NCBI GenBank assembly: GCA_012515925.1
Contig: JAAYXM010000142.1
Location: 1 to 12,359, forward strand
Length of the DNA: 12,359 nucleotides
Reading direction: 5' to 3'
Source: Clostridiales bacterium
GTDB taxonomy: Bacteria; Bacillota; Clostridia; Oscillospirales; JAAYXM01
Below are positions 1 to 6,760 of this stretch, piece by piece. Position 1 is the first letter of the stretch; each line of letters starts with the position of its first letter. The position numbers and the translations under genes were made by a program. The notes beneath the pieces were generated by a model. The model saw only the letters and a program-made list of their open reading frames with translations, did not search any database and was not told the origin of the DNA.

Positions 1-492
1 ACCGTATTGACCGCGCTGTTCGCGGCGTTGATTTTTATTACCACGGCGTATATCCTGCATATCCCTATCCCGACCTCGACGGGCGGGTATATACATCCGG
101 GCGATGTTTTTATTTATTTCTCCGCCTGCTTCCTGCCGGGGCCCTACGCGTTTGCCGCGGCGGTTATTGGCGCGGGGCTCGCGGACGCTTTTACCTATCC
201 GTTATATATTCTGCCGACGATAATCATTAAGCCGCTTATGGCAATCTGGTTTACGAACAAAACCGAAAAGATTATTAACATACGAAATATTGTCGGCACG
301 GTTATCGCGGCGGTTGTTATGATTGGCGGCTATTATCTTGCCGAGGCCGTTATTTCAAAAAGCCTTTACGCGCCGATTGCGAGCTTGCCCATGAATGCCC
401 TGCAAGGCTTCATGAACGGTGTTGCGTTTATTATACTCGGCTCGGTTATGGACGCGTTCAACGTAAAAACCAGGATTTCGCAAATGCACTGA
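1..492 (+). CDS. ECF transporter S component (5' end outside window)
   Basis: Membrane protein, probably the substrate-binding S subunit of an energy-coupling factor vitamin transporter. The reading frame is open to the left edge (codons for T-V precede the TTG at 7), so the true start is likely upstream and about 163 residues are visible. Several hydrophobic stretches alternate with short loops. The segment with GGYIHPGDVFIYFSA, then GPYAFAAAVIGAGLADAF, then PTIIIKPLMAIW is typical of the ECF riboflavin/thiamine-type S family (formerly DUF1393). In that family the conserved HxGD and 'IKGLM'-like motifs lie near the substrate pocket and the contact with the T subunit. The protein ends normally with TGA at 490-492. 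Which vitamin it carries cannot be told from this fragment, and no energizing A or T subunit gene is in the window. Confidence 0.8.
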   Translation, partial: TVLTALFAALIFITTAYILHIPIPTSTGGYIHPGDVFIYFSACFLPGPYAFAAAVIGAGLADAFTYPLYILPTIIIKPLMAIWFTNKTEKIINIRNIVGTVIAAVVMIGGYYLAEAVISKSLYAPIASLPMNALQGFMNGVAFIILGSVMDAFNVKTRISQMH

Positions 493-506
493 TCGAAGAG
501 AACTAT

Positions 507-530
507 GCCGTTCGCATTGCGGGCGGCTTT
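507..530 (+). terminator. Weak candidate terminator after ECF S gene
   Basis: A 9-bp stem (507-515 with 519-527, two G-T pairs) with loop ATT is followed by only three T residues. It lies 15 nt after the ECF S stop codon and could end that transcript, but the short T run makes it a weak call. Confidence 0.35.
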
Positions 531-591
531 GTTCACGAACTTATTGTATGTATCTCTATGAAAGTTTAATATATATTTCCTGCATTTTTTA

Positions 592-619
592 TTGACAAAT
601 TCGATTTTATACGTATAAT
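592..619 (+). promoter_or_regulatory. Sigma-A promoter of the nitrogen-assimilation operon
   Basis: A perfect -35 TTGACA (592-597) and a perfect -10 TATAAT (614-619) are separated by 16 nt. A second TATAAT at 621-626 has no matching -35. Transcription would begin near 625-627, which puts the first leader hairpin at the extreme 5' end of the RNA. Such a strong promoter is consistent with control acting after initiation, through the terminator that follows. Confidence 0.85.
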
Positions 620-626
620 ATATAAT

Positions 627-693
627 ACTGAACAATGGCGTTCATTGCAATGCGCATATAGTCTTGCGCGTTGCGGTGAACGCTTTTTATTTT
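627..693 (+). promoter_or_regulatory. ANTAR-type dual-hairpin antitermination leader
   Basis: Hairpin P1 pairs TGAAC (629-633) with GTTCA (640-644) around the hexaloop AATGGC, with A at loop position 1 and G at position 4. Hairpin P2 pairs 651-656 with 665-670; inside it, T657 and T664 can face each other around the hexaloop ATAGTC (658-663), again A1 and G4. ANTAR proteins such as AmiR, NasR and EutV are known to bind pairs of hexaloop hairpins with this A1/G4 signature. The 3' arm of P1 lies in the 5' arm of the terminator at 638-683, so P1 and the terminator exclude one another. Inference: the ANTAR protein encoded at 5346-5918 binds P1 and P2 and lets polymerase into the operon. The U-U closing pair of P2 is the weakest part of the match. 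Confidence 0.75.
638..693 (+). terminator. Intrinsic terminator (attenuator) in operon leader
   Basis: A 19-bp uninterrupted stem (638-656 with 665-683, three G-T pairs) with loop TATAGTCT is followed by TTTTTATTTT (684-693). It lies after the promoter at 592-619 and ends 3 nt before the ribosome site of the first gene, so it would stop most transcripts before the coding region. This position marks it as a conditional attenuator of the downstream operon. Confidence 0.85.
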
Positions 694-712
694 AGCGGAG
701 GGTTTGATTGAT

Positions 713-1795
713 ATGAGAGAAGGCGAATTTCGAAATTCATCCGGCTGCGCTATATCGGGTATTTTCTCGCTGACGGGCAAGAAGTTTAGCGGCGAAAAAA
801 TAATCCGCTCGATTGCCGTTATGCGCGAGCGTTCCAACGGCCTCGGCGGGGGATTCGCGGCGTACGGAATATACCCCGAATTCAAGGATTTTTACGCGCT
901 GCACATATTCTATGACGAGAGCCGCGCGAAAAGAGAATGCGAGGAATTTCTCGAAACACAGTTTGATATCATCAACCTTTCGAAAATACCCACGCGGAAA
1001 ACCCCCGAAATAACCGACGAGCCTTTAATATGGCGCTACTTTGTCGCCCCGCTGCCCTCAAGGCTGTCCGACAGCCAGCTTGACGCGGACGAGTTCGTCG
1101 CGAGAAGCGTGTTCGCGATAAACACAAAAATTCAGGGCTGCCATGTTTTTTCGAGCGGCAAGGACATGGGTGTGTTCAAGGCCGTGGGCTATCCCGAGGA
1201 TGTCGGCTATTTCTACAGGATAGACGAATACGAAGGGTACTGCTTCATTGCTCACGGGCGGTACCCGACGAACACTCCCGGCTGGTGGGGCGGCGCGCAC
1301 CCGTTCGCGCTGCTTGACCTTTCCGTCGTGCATAACGGCGAGATTTCCTCCTATGACGCGAACCGCCGGGCAATCGAGATGTACGGGTACAAATGCACGC
1401 TTATGACGGACACCGAGGTTATAACCTATATAATTGACTACCTCACGCGCAAGGTCGGCCTTACGTTAAACGAGACATGCTCGGTAATCGCGGCGCCGTT
1501 CTGGAAAACCATAAAGGAAATGCCGAAAGCCGAACGGGAAAAGCATGAGTATCTGCGAAACGTATTTTCCGCCCAGCTTATAACCGGCCCGTTTTCGATT
1601 TTAGTAGGCTTTAAGGGCGGGCTTATGGCGTTAAACGACCGGCTGAAGCTTCGCAGCATGGTTGTGGGCGAAGCCGGTGACACTGTTTATATCGCGAGCG
1701 AGGAGTCCGCGATGCGCGCCGTTGAGGACAGCTTTGACAGGGTATGGTCCCCCAGGGGCGGGGAGGCCGTTATAGTAAGACTGAGAGAGGGTTAA
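713..1795 (+). CDS. Class II glutamine amidotransferase, glutamate synthase subunit
   Basis: Hydrolyses glutamine and supplies ammonia to the glutamate synthase core encoded next. From the ATG at 713 the protein has 360 residues. Cys12 in SGCAISGIF is the likely N-terminal nucleophile, exposed after removal of an 11-residue propeptide, as is usual for Ntn-type amidotransferases. HGRYPTN (about 181-187), HNGEIS (about 207-212) and TDTEV (about 232-236) match the glutamine-site motifs of the family. I prefer the ATG at 713 because GGAGGG (697-702) lies 10 nt upstream; the in-frame TTG at 704 nearly touches that site. It corresponds to domain 1 of large GltB proteins, here a separate polypeptide as in archaeal-type synthases. 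The next gene begins 4 nt after its stop, which points to translational coupling. It is controlled by the attenuator just upstream. Confidence 0.9.
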   Translation: MREGEFRNSSGCAISGIFSLTGKKFSGEKIIRSIAVMRERSNGLGGGFAAYGIYPEFKDFYALHIFYDESRAKRECEEFLETQFDIINLSKIPTRKTPEITDEPLIWRYFVAPLPSRLSDSQLDADEFVARSVFAINTKIQGCHVFSSGKDMGVFKAVGYPEDVGYFYRIDEYEGYCFIAHGRYPTNTPGWWGGAHPFALLDLSVVHNGEISSYDANRRAIEMYGYKCTLMTDTEVITYIIDYLTRKVGLTLNETCSVIAAPFWKTIKEMPKAEREKHEYLRNVFSAQLITGPFSILVGFKGGLMALNDRLKLRSMVVGEAGDTVYIASEESAMRAVEDSFDRVWSPRGGEAVIVRLREG

Positions 1796-1799
1796 TTTT

Positions 1800-3290
1800 A
1801 TGCCTTATGTATATAACGAATATGAAATAATTCGCTCGCCCGCGTGCAACTCGTGCCGGGTATGCGAAAAGCAGTGCTCATACGGCGCTCATGTTTACCG
1901 TGACGGAAAGATGCGGTCATACGACGATAAATGCGTAAACTGCCACAGGTGCGTCGAGCTTTGCCCGAAGCGGGCGTTAAAGATAGTGAAATCAAACATG
2001 TCCCTGCGTGAAAACGCTAACTGGAGCGAAGCAAACATACGTGAGATATTCAAGCAGGCGGAGACCGGCGGGGTATTGCTTTCCTCGATGGGCTGCCCCG
2101 TTAAGTACCCTGTATACTTTGACAGGCTGCTGCTTAACGCTTCGCAGGTCACAAACCCGTCAATCGACCCGCTTCGGGAGCCTATGGAAACCGTTGTTTA
2201 CCTGGGTTCGCGCCCCAAAGCAATAGAGCGAGACGGGCGCGGGAATCTAATCAACAACTTAAAGCCCCAGCTTAAGCTTAATATCCCGATTGTGTTTTCC
2301 GCGATGAGCTACGGCTCGATAAGCTACAACGCCCACGCGGCGCTCGCGCAGGCGGCGCAGGAACTCGGTATCATGTACAACACCGGCGAGGGCGGTCTGC
2401 ACGATGATTTCTATAAATACGGAAAAAACACGATAGTGCAGGTGGCGTCGGGCAGGTTCGGCGTGCACAAGGACTATCTGGAGAACAGCGCGGCGATTGA
2501 GATTAAAATCGGGCAGGGCGCGAAGCCGGGTATCGGCGGGCACCTGCCGGGCTCCAAAATTATCGGCGAGATATCAAAAACACGCATGATTCCCGAAGGC
2601 AGCGCCGCCATATCCCCCGCGCCGCACCACGATATTTACTCAATTGAGGATTTGCGCCAGCTTGTGCTGTCTCTTAAGGAGGCGACCTCTTATACAAAGC
2701 CCATTATAGTAAAGGTCGCCGCGGTGCACAATATATCCGCTGTCGCGAGCGGAATCGCGAGAAGCGGCGCGGACATCATCGCGATTGACGGATTTCGCGG
2801 CGGGACGGGAGCGGCTCCCACGCGAATCCGCGACAATGTCGGCATCCCGGTCGAGCTTGCGCTCGCAAGCGTGGATAAAAGATTGCGCGACGAGGGCATT
2901 CGTGATAATATATCCATAATAGTATCGGGCAGTATCCGCGGCAGCGCGGATGTTGTCAAGGCTATAGCACTCGGAGCGGATGCCGTTAGTATCGGCACCG
3001 CCGCCCTTATCGCGCTCGGCTGTCACGTTTGCAGGCGCTGCCACACGGGCAAATGCAACTGGGGCATCGCGACGCAGGTTCCGGAGCTGGTCTCACGGCT
3101 TAACCCCGACCGCGGCAAGACAAGGCTTGTCAATCTCTTAAAGGCATGGGAGCATGAAATAAAAGAGATGATGGGCGGTATGGGGATTAACTCGATTGAG
3201 GCGCTACGCGGCAACCGCCTTATGCTTCGGGGCGTGGGGCTGAACCTGAAAGAGCTTGACATACTCGGCGTCAAGCATGCCGGGGAATGA
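1800..3290 (+). CDS. gltB: Glutamate synthase FMN/Fe-S core with N-terminal ferredoxin domain
   Basis: Catalytic core of glutamate synthase, making glutamate from 2-oxoglutarate and amidotransferase-derived ammonia. The 496 residues begin with a two-cluster ferredoxin domain: CNSCRVCEKQC (Cys16, 19, 22, 26) and CVNCHRCVELCP (Cys45, 48, 51, 55). The FMN-binding barrel follows, with NTGEGGLHDD (194-203), KIGQGAKPGIGGHLPG (236-251) and GGTGAAPTRIRDNVG (334-348). Cys408, Cys414 and Cys419 have the C-x5-C-x4-C spacing of the [3Fe-4S] site of glutamate synthases and lead into GIATQ. Length and layout match archaeal-type split GltB rather than the roughly 1500-residue bacterial enzyme. No GltD-type NADPH subunit is in the window, so electrons may enter through the ferredoxin domain from ferredoxin or a separately encoded oxidoreductase (inference). 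The ribosome site lies in the end of the preceding gene (GAGAGAGG). Confidence 0.93.
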   Translation: MPYVYNEYEIIRSPACNSCRVCEKQCSYGAHVYRDGKMRSYDDKCVNCHRCVELCPKRALKIVKSNMSLRENANWSEANIREIFKQAETGGVLLSSMGCPVKYPVYFDRLLLNASQVTNPSIDPLREPMETVVYLGSRPKAIERDGRGNLINNLKPQLKLNIPIVFSAMSYGSISYNAHAALAQAAQELGIMYNTGEGGLHDDFYKYGKNTIVQVASGRFGVHKDYLENSAAIEIKIGQGAKPGIGGHLPGSKIIGEISKTRMIPEGSAAISPAPHHDIYSIEDLRQLVLSLKEATSYTKPIIVKVAAVHNISAVASGIARSGADIIAIDGFRGGTGAAPTRIRDNVGIPVELALASVDKRLRDEGIRDNISIIVSGSIRGSADVVKAIALGADAVSIGTAALIALGCHVCRRCHTGKCNWGIATQVPELVSRLNPDRGKTRLVNLLKAWEHEIKEMMGGMGINSIEALRGNRLMLRGVGLNLKELDILGVKHAGE

Positions 3291-3308
3291 GAAAGGAGTG
3301 CTTATGCT

Positions 3309-3995
3309 ATGACAAATTACGCTTATAAGCTTGACTGCCCGGAAAAAATCATAATCAACGGCTGTCTGGGCGCGCGCTATATCGGCGCGGGCGCGTCAAA
3401 CAAGGTTATCACGATTAACGGTATCCCGGGTAACGCGCTGGGCGCGTATTTGGACGGCGCCGAAATCATAGTCAACGGCAACGTCCAGGACGCCGTCGGC
3501 GACACTATGAACGGCGGCAGGATAATTATTAACGGCAGCGCGGGCGACGTTTTGGGCTACGCGATGCGCGGCGGCGAGATATTCGTCAAGGATAACTGCG
3601 GCTACCGCACGGGCATACACATGAAGGAATACAAGGAAAAACGCCCGTGCATCGTAATCGGCGGGAGCGCGGGGAGCTTTCTCGGCGAATACCTCGCGGG
3701 CGGACTGATAATCGTTTTGGGCCTTAACCGCGACGAGCCGCCAGTCGGGAATTTCACGGGTACCGGAATGCACGGCGGCAGGATATTCATAAGAAGCGAG
3801 AAGCCGCCTAAGGCACTGCCCGCGCAGGTGCTGTGCAGACGCGCGACGGACATGGATTTAAAGGACATCCACGCGTATATTTCGGAGTTTTCACGCATAT
3901 TTGAAATTGATATAAACGACATTCTTAATAAAAGCTTTTACGTCCTTACGCCGAACGAAAAAAATCCGTATAAGCTGCTCTATACGGAAAATTAG
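3309..3995 (+). CDS. Glutamate synthase GXGXG-domain subunit
   Basis: This 228-residue protein is the GXGXG beta-helix part of glutamate synthase (domain 3 of large GltB), a structural domain that sits against the FMN domain. Repeated turns of the form G-x-(I/V)-x-(V/I)-N-G-x-A-G-x-x-x-G are plain, including NGIPGNALGAYLDG, NGNVQDAVGDTMNGG, NGSAGDVLGYAMRGG and GGSAGSFLGEYLAGG. Similar domains also occur in FwdC/FmdC formylmethanofuran dehydrogenases, but its place between the synthase core and glutamine synthetase fixes the assignment. The start at 3309 has AAAGGAG (3292-3298) 10 nt upstream. An ATG at 3304 opens only a two-codon frame that ends in a TGA overlapping the true ATG. The stop codon overlaps the ribosome site of glnA. 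Confidence 0.9.
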   Translation: MTNYAYKLDCPEKIIINGCLGARYIGAGASNKVITINGIPGNALGAYLDGAEIIVNGNVQDAVGDTMNGGRIIINGSAGDVLGYAMRGGEIFVKDNCGYRTGIHMKEYKEKRPCIVIGGSAGSFLGEYLAGGLIIVLGLNRDEPPVGNFTGTGMHGGRIFIRSEKPPKALPAQVLCRRATDMDLKDIHAYISEFSRIFEIDINDILNKSFYVLTPNEKNPYKLLYTEN

Positions 3996-4006
3996 GAGGG
4001 TTATTT

Positions 4007-5314
4007 ATGACCGCGACGGTAAGCGAGATTCTGGAATTCATCAAACTAAACGACGTCAAGTTCATCAGGCTCGCGTTCTGCGATTTGCTGGGACGGCAGA
4101 AAAACATATCGATTATGCCGGACGAGCTTGAACGCGCGTTTTGTGAGGGGGTGTCCTTTGACGCGTCGGCGATACGCGGCTTTTCGAGCGTCGTCAATTC
4201 CGACCTTCTGCTTATTCCCGACCCTTCCACGCTCGCGGTGCTGCCCTGGCGGCCTCAGCAGGGGCGCGTCGTCAGATTCTACTGCGATATAATAAGCCCG
4301 GACGGGAGCGCCTTCCCCTGTGACCCGCGAGGAATTCTGAAAAAGACAATCTCAAGGCTCGGCACGCGGGGCTTTTCCTGCAAGGTGGGCGCGGAATGCG
4401 AGTTTTACCTGTTTAAAACGGACGAGAACGGCAACCCGACCCGCGTCCCGCTCGACTACGGCGGCTATTTCGACGTAAACCCGCTCGACAAGGGCGAAAA
4501 CGTACGCCGCGAGATATGCCTGACCCTCGAGGATATGGGGCTTAAAATCGAGAGCTCCCACCATGAACAGGGGCCGGGACAGAACGAGATTGATTTTAAA
4601 TTCGCCGACGCTCTCGAAAGCGCGGACAACCTTTTAACGTTCAAGACGACGGTCAAGGCGGTTTCCGCGCAAAACGGCCTGTATGCCTGCTTTTTGCCGA
4701 AGCCGCTTCCCGACAGGAGCGGAAACGGTTTGCATATAAATATTTCGCTGTATCAAAACGGCAAAAACCTGTTTGAGGACGACTCCCCCATCGCGAAAAG
4801 CTTTATCGCGGGCATACTCGACAAGGCCGCGGAGATGTCCGCGTTTTTGAACCCGCTTTCCAACTCGTATGAACGGCTCGGCGTGTTCGAAGCGCCGAAA
4901 TACGTCTCATGGTCGCACCAGAACCGCTCCCAGCTTATCCGGATTCCTGCGGCGCAGGGCGAGAAATCCAGAATGGAGCTTCGCTCACCCGACCCCGCGG
5001 CAAACCCCTATCTCGCGTACGCGCTTATCATCGGCGCGGGTCTTTCGGGTATCGAAAAAAATCTTAAGCTTCCCGACGCGGTGGATGACAACCTTTACAA
5101 CGACAATATAAACGAAAAATACGGGCTTAAGGTGCTTCCGGTAAGCTTAGACGACGCCATACAGCTTGCGGAGCGCTCCGAATTTGTCAAGGACTGTGTC
5201 GGGGACGCGGCGTTTCATAAGTATGTCTCACTGCTACGCGCGGAAAACGACGAGTTTGTCGCGGCGCCCGACAAAAACAAGTATTTCACGGAGCGGTTTT
5301 TCCCGGTAATATAA
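4007..5314 (+). CDS. glnA: Glutamine synthetase, type I
   Basis: Makes glutamine from glutamate, ammonia and ATP in the cytoplasm, completing a GS-GOGAT pair with the genes just upstream. At 435 residues it is close to the short GSI-alpha class and lacks the extra segment and adenylylation region of GSI-beta. Visible motifs are GAECEFYLF (metal ligands Glu130 and Glu132), HHEQGPGQNEIDF (Glu187 and Glu194), GNGLHINISL (His243), NSYERLGVFEAP (flap Glu295), NRSQLIRIP and RMELRSPDPAANPYLA (Glu324, Arg326). In the N-terminal FDASAIRGFSSVVNSD segment, Ser61 stands where Bacillus GSI-alpha has the feedback-related Arg62, so feedback control may differ. AGGAGGG (3994-4000) overlaps the preceding stop codon. 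The ANTAR regulator follows after 31 nt. Confidence 0.96.
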   Translation: MTATVSEILEFIKLNDVKFIRLAFCDLLGRQKNISIMPDELERAFCEGVSFDASAIRGFSSVVNSDLLLIPDPSTLAVLPWRPQQGRVVRFYCDIISPDGSAFPCDPRGILKKTISRLGTRGFSCKVGAECEFYLFKTDENGNPTRVPLDYGGYFDVNPLDKGENVRREICLTLEDMGLKIESSHHEQGPGQNEIDFKFADALESADNLLTFKTTVKAVSAQNGLYACFLPKPLPDRSGNGLHINISLYQNGKNLFEDDSPIAKSFIAGILDKAAEMSAFLNPLSNSYERLGVFEAPKYVSWSHQNRSQLIRIPAAQGEKSRMELRSPDPAANPYLAYALIIGAGLSGIEKNLKLPDAVDDNLYNDNINEKYGLKVLPVSLDDAIQLAERSEFVKDCVGDAAFHKYVSLLRAENDEFVAAPDKNKYFTERFFPVI

Positions 5315-5345
5315 GTTTAATTCCAATCGGAAAGGCGGCGATTGA

Positions 5346-5918
5346 ATGAACAGCGTGCTTTTTGTGTCCGGCTCCGCGAAGAGCCTTGACGCGTTTAAAG
5401 AGCTTCTGCTTAAAGCCGCGTTTAGCGATATCGTCACCGTCCCGACCGCGGGGGAAGCCAAGCGAATATTTATCGAGAAGGATTTTGATTTATGCGTTAT
5501 AAACGCGCCGCTTAAGGACGAGTTCGGCACGGAGCTCGCTATAACAATCTCCGAAAAGCTTATCTGCCAGGTTATACTGCTTGTGAAAGCGGATTTATAT
5601 GAGGAAATATCCGGTAAGGCGGAGGACTACGGGGTTATCACGATTTCAAAGCCCATAAGCCGGGACCTGCTGTGGAACGCCATTAAGCTCGCGGGAGCGT
5701 CGATTAAGCGCATGAACCTGATTAAAGACGAAAACAGGAAGCTTCTGCAGAAAATCGAGGATATTAAAATAGTCGACCGCGCAAAGTGCCTTCTGATTTC
5801 ATATTTGTCCCTGACCGAGCCGGAGGCGCACAGATACATCGAAAAGCAGGCCATGGACATGCGGACTTCACGGCGAGCGGTGGCAGAGGAAATTCTTAAA
5901 ACATATGATAATTATTAA
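5346..5918 (+). CDS. ANTAR-domain transcription antiterminator with pseudo-receiver
   Basis: RNA-binding regulator of 190 residues. Residues 1-118 fold like a response-regulator receiver, but the acidic pair after strand 1 is missing (VLFVSGS) and the expected phospho-Asp aligns with Asn53 in FDLCVINAPL. Only the strand-5 lysine (Lys102 in SKP) is kept, so phosphorylation is unlikely. A helical linker (about 119-140) leads to an ANTAR domain (about 141-187) with the family pattern DRAKCLL, LTEPEAHRYI, AMDMRTSRRAVAEEIL. ANTAR proteins bind paired hexaloop hairpins and prevent transcription termination. The operon's own leader carries such hairpins, so autoregulation is likely. A similar protein, NitR, beside glnA in solventogenic clostridia is known to me from memory. 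GGAAAGGCGG (5329-5338) serves as ribosome site. The input signal is unknown; binding by a partner protein, as AmiC does for AmiR, is one possibility. Confidence 0.88.
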   Translation: MNSVLFVSGSAKSLDAFKELLLKAAFSDIVTVPTAGEAKRIFIEKDFDLCVINAPLKDEFGTELAITISEKLICQVILLVKADLYEEISGKAEDYGVITISKPISRDLLWNAIKLAGASIKRMNLIKDENRKLLQKIEDIKIVDRAKCLLISYLSLTEPEAHRYIEKQAMDMRTSRRAVAEEILKTYDNY

Positions 5919-5924
5919 AGAGCG

Positions 5925-5975
5925 TCCCCTGCCCGCCTTCGGCGGGCAGGGGATTACTATTTTTGTTCTCTTTCT
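5925..5975 (+). terminator. Terminator of the nitrogen-assimilation operon
   Basis: A perfect 13-bp GC-rich stem (5925-5937 with 5941-5953, loop TTC) starts 6 nt after the ANTAR stop codon. A T-rich stretch follows (TATTTTTGTTC from about 5959), though it is not directly adjacent to the stem. It probably ends the plus-strand operon. The stem is also one copy of a palindromic repeat described separately. Confidence 0.7.
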
Positions 5976-6025
5976 TGGATTCCTGTTTTTGTTTATCCCT
6001 GCCCGCCGAAGGCGGCAGGGATAAA
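5925..6025. repeat. Inverted pair of GC-rich palindromic elements
   Basis: Two hairpins share the 17-nt core GCCTTCGGCGGGCAGGG, one on each strand. The first is 5925-5953 (loop TTC) and the second 5992-6025 (loop GAA, one bulged C at 6004, stem extended by TTTAT/ATAAA). The opposite loop sequences show that the copies lie in inverted orientation. The second has no T run on either strand, so it is not an obvious terminator. They resemble REP-like intergenic elements that can double as terminators. Confidence 0.6.
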
Positions 6026-6064
6026 ACCACTAAGCACAGCCGGGTCCGGGTCCGTGAAAGCTTG

Positions 6065-6100
6065 CAGAAAAATATTATCTCCCCCAAAGGGGGGAGATAA
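6065..6100 (-). terminator. Terminator of pduL (minus strand)
   Basis: An 11-bp stem (6075-6085 with 6090-6100) is followed on the minus strand by ATATTTTTCT. It lies about 47 nt after the pduL stop codon. On the plus strand the downstream sequence is not T-rich, so it mainly serves the minus strand. Confidence 0.75.
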
Positions 6101-6146
6101 ATTCTAAATATCACCTTGATTTCCCCCCCGTAGAGGAAGAAAAAAA

Positions 6147-6725
6147 TTATCTTCTTATTACCCTGCCGTAAACGGTACCGCACACTCCGGCGGCGTTCGC
6201 CTCGTCCGTGTCCACATGCATGGCGGTGGCGAATTTCTCGCTTACCCTGAGCACCACATTGTTAAACACCAGCGAGCGCTCACCCTCCACCTCGACGCTT
6301 ACTATCTCTTTATCCTTGAAGCCGTATTTTTCGGCGTCCTCCGGCGTCATGTGAATATGGCGCTTTGCCGCGATAAGCCCCTGGGAAATCTCAACCTCGC
6401 CCGCGGGGCCCTTAAGCTTAATCGGGGCGGAGCCCGCGACGTCCCCGCTCTCTTTGACCGGGATCGTAACGCCGAGATTTCTCGCGTCCGTCAACGATAT
6501 CTCAATCTGGGTGTCCTTCCGCTCGGGACCGAGCACCGACACACCTTCAATCGTGCGTTTCGGACCGATAAGCGCAACCTTTTCCTCCGTCAGAAACTGA
6601 CCCGGCTGCGAGAGCTCGCGTTTATTATGCAAAACCGCGCCTTTGCCGAACAGAGTCTCCAGATGCTCCTTCGTCAAATGCAGGTGTCTCGAGGATGTTT
6701 CGATTAATACCTTTAGTTCTTCCAA
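6147..6725 (-). CDS. pduL: Phosphate propanoyltransferase (PduL-type phosphotransacylase)
   Basis: Interconverts acyl-CoA and acyl-phosphate (propanoyl or acetyl), feeding substrate-level ATP formation with an acyl kinase. The 192 residues match the whole PduL fold. Two HxH pairs, SSRHLHL (His14, His16) and KRHIHM (His123, His125), and His170 in MHVDTDEANAAG are the expected metal ligands; QPGQF, VLGPERKDTQIEIS and ESGDVAGSAP are further family motifs. The catalytic domain starts at once, without the N-terminal encapsulation peptide of microcompartment PduL, and no shell-protein genes are nearby. A cytosolic phosphotransacetylase role is therefore more likely (inference). The start is TTG at 6725 with GGAAGG upstream at a rather long spacing of 12 nt, so translation may be modest. 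It lies 64 nt downstream of the CorA-family gene, with a hairpin between them. Confidence 0.92.
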   Translation of the reverse strand: MEELKVLIETSSRHLHLTKEHLETLFGKGAVLHNKRELSQPGQFLTEEKVALIGPKRTIEGVSVLGPERKDTQIEISLTDARNLGVTIPVKESGDVAGSAPIKLKGPAGEVEISQGLIAAKRHIHMTPEDAEKYGFKDKEIVSVEVEGERSLVFNNVVLRVSEKFATAMHVDTDEANAAGVCGTVYGRVIRR

Positions 6726-6760
6726 TTGGTTTCACTGCCTTCCGTTTTCTTTAATATCTA

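Noticed and set aside
366..635. 89-residue minus-strand open frame at the end of the ECF S gene
   Set aside because: It is antisense to the transporter gene and the operon promoter; no ribosome site or similarity that I recognise.
704..712. TTG at 704 as the start of the amidotransferase
   Set aside because: It lies 1 nt after the GGAGGG site, too close for initiation; the ATG at 713 has normal spacing.
5896..6183. 95-residue minus-strand open frame crossing the convergent intergenic region
   Set aside because: It reads through the palindromic repeats and the pduL terminator, gives low-complexity sequence (PLPAEGG and PPSAGR from the repeats) and has no ribosome site.
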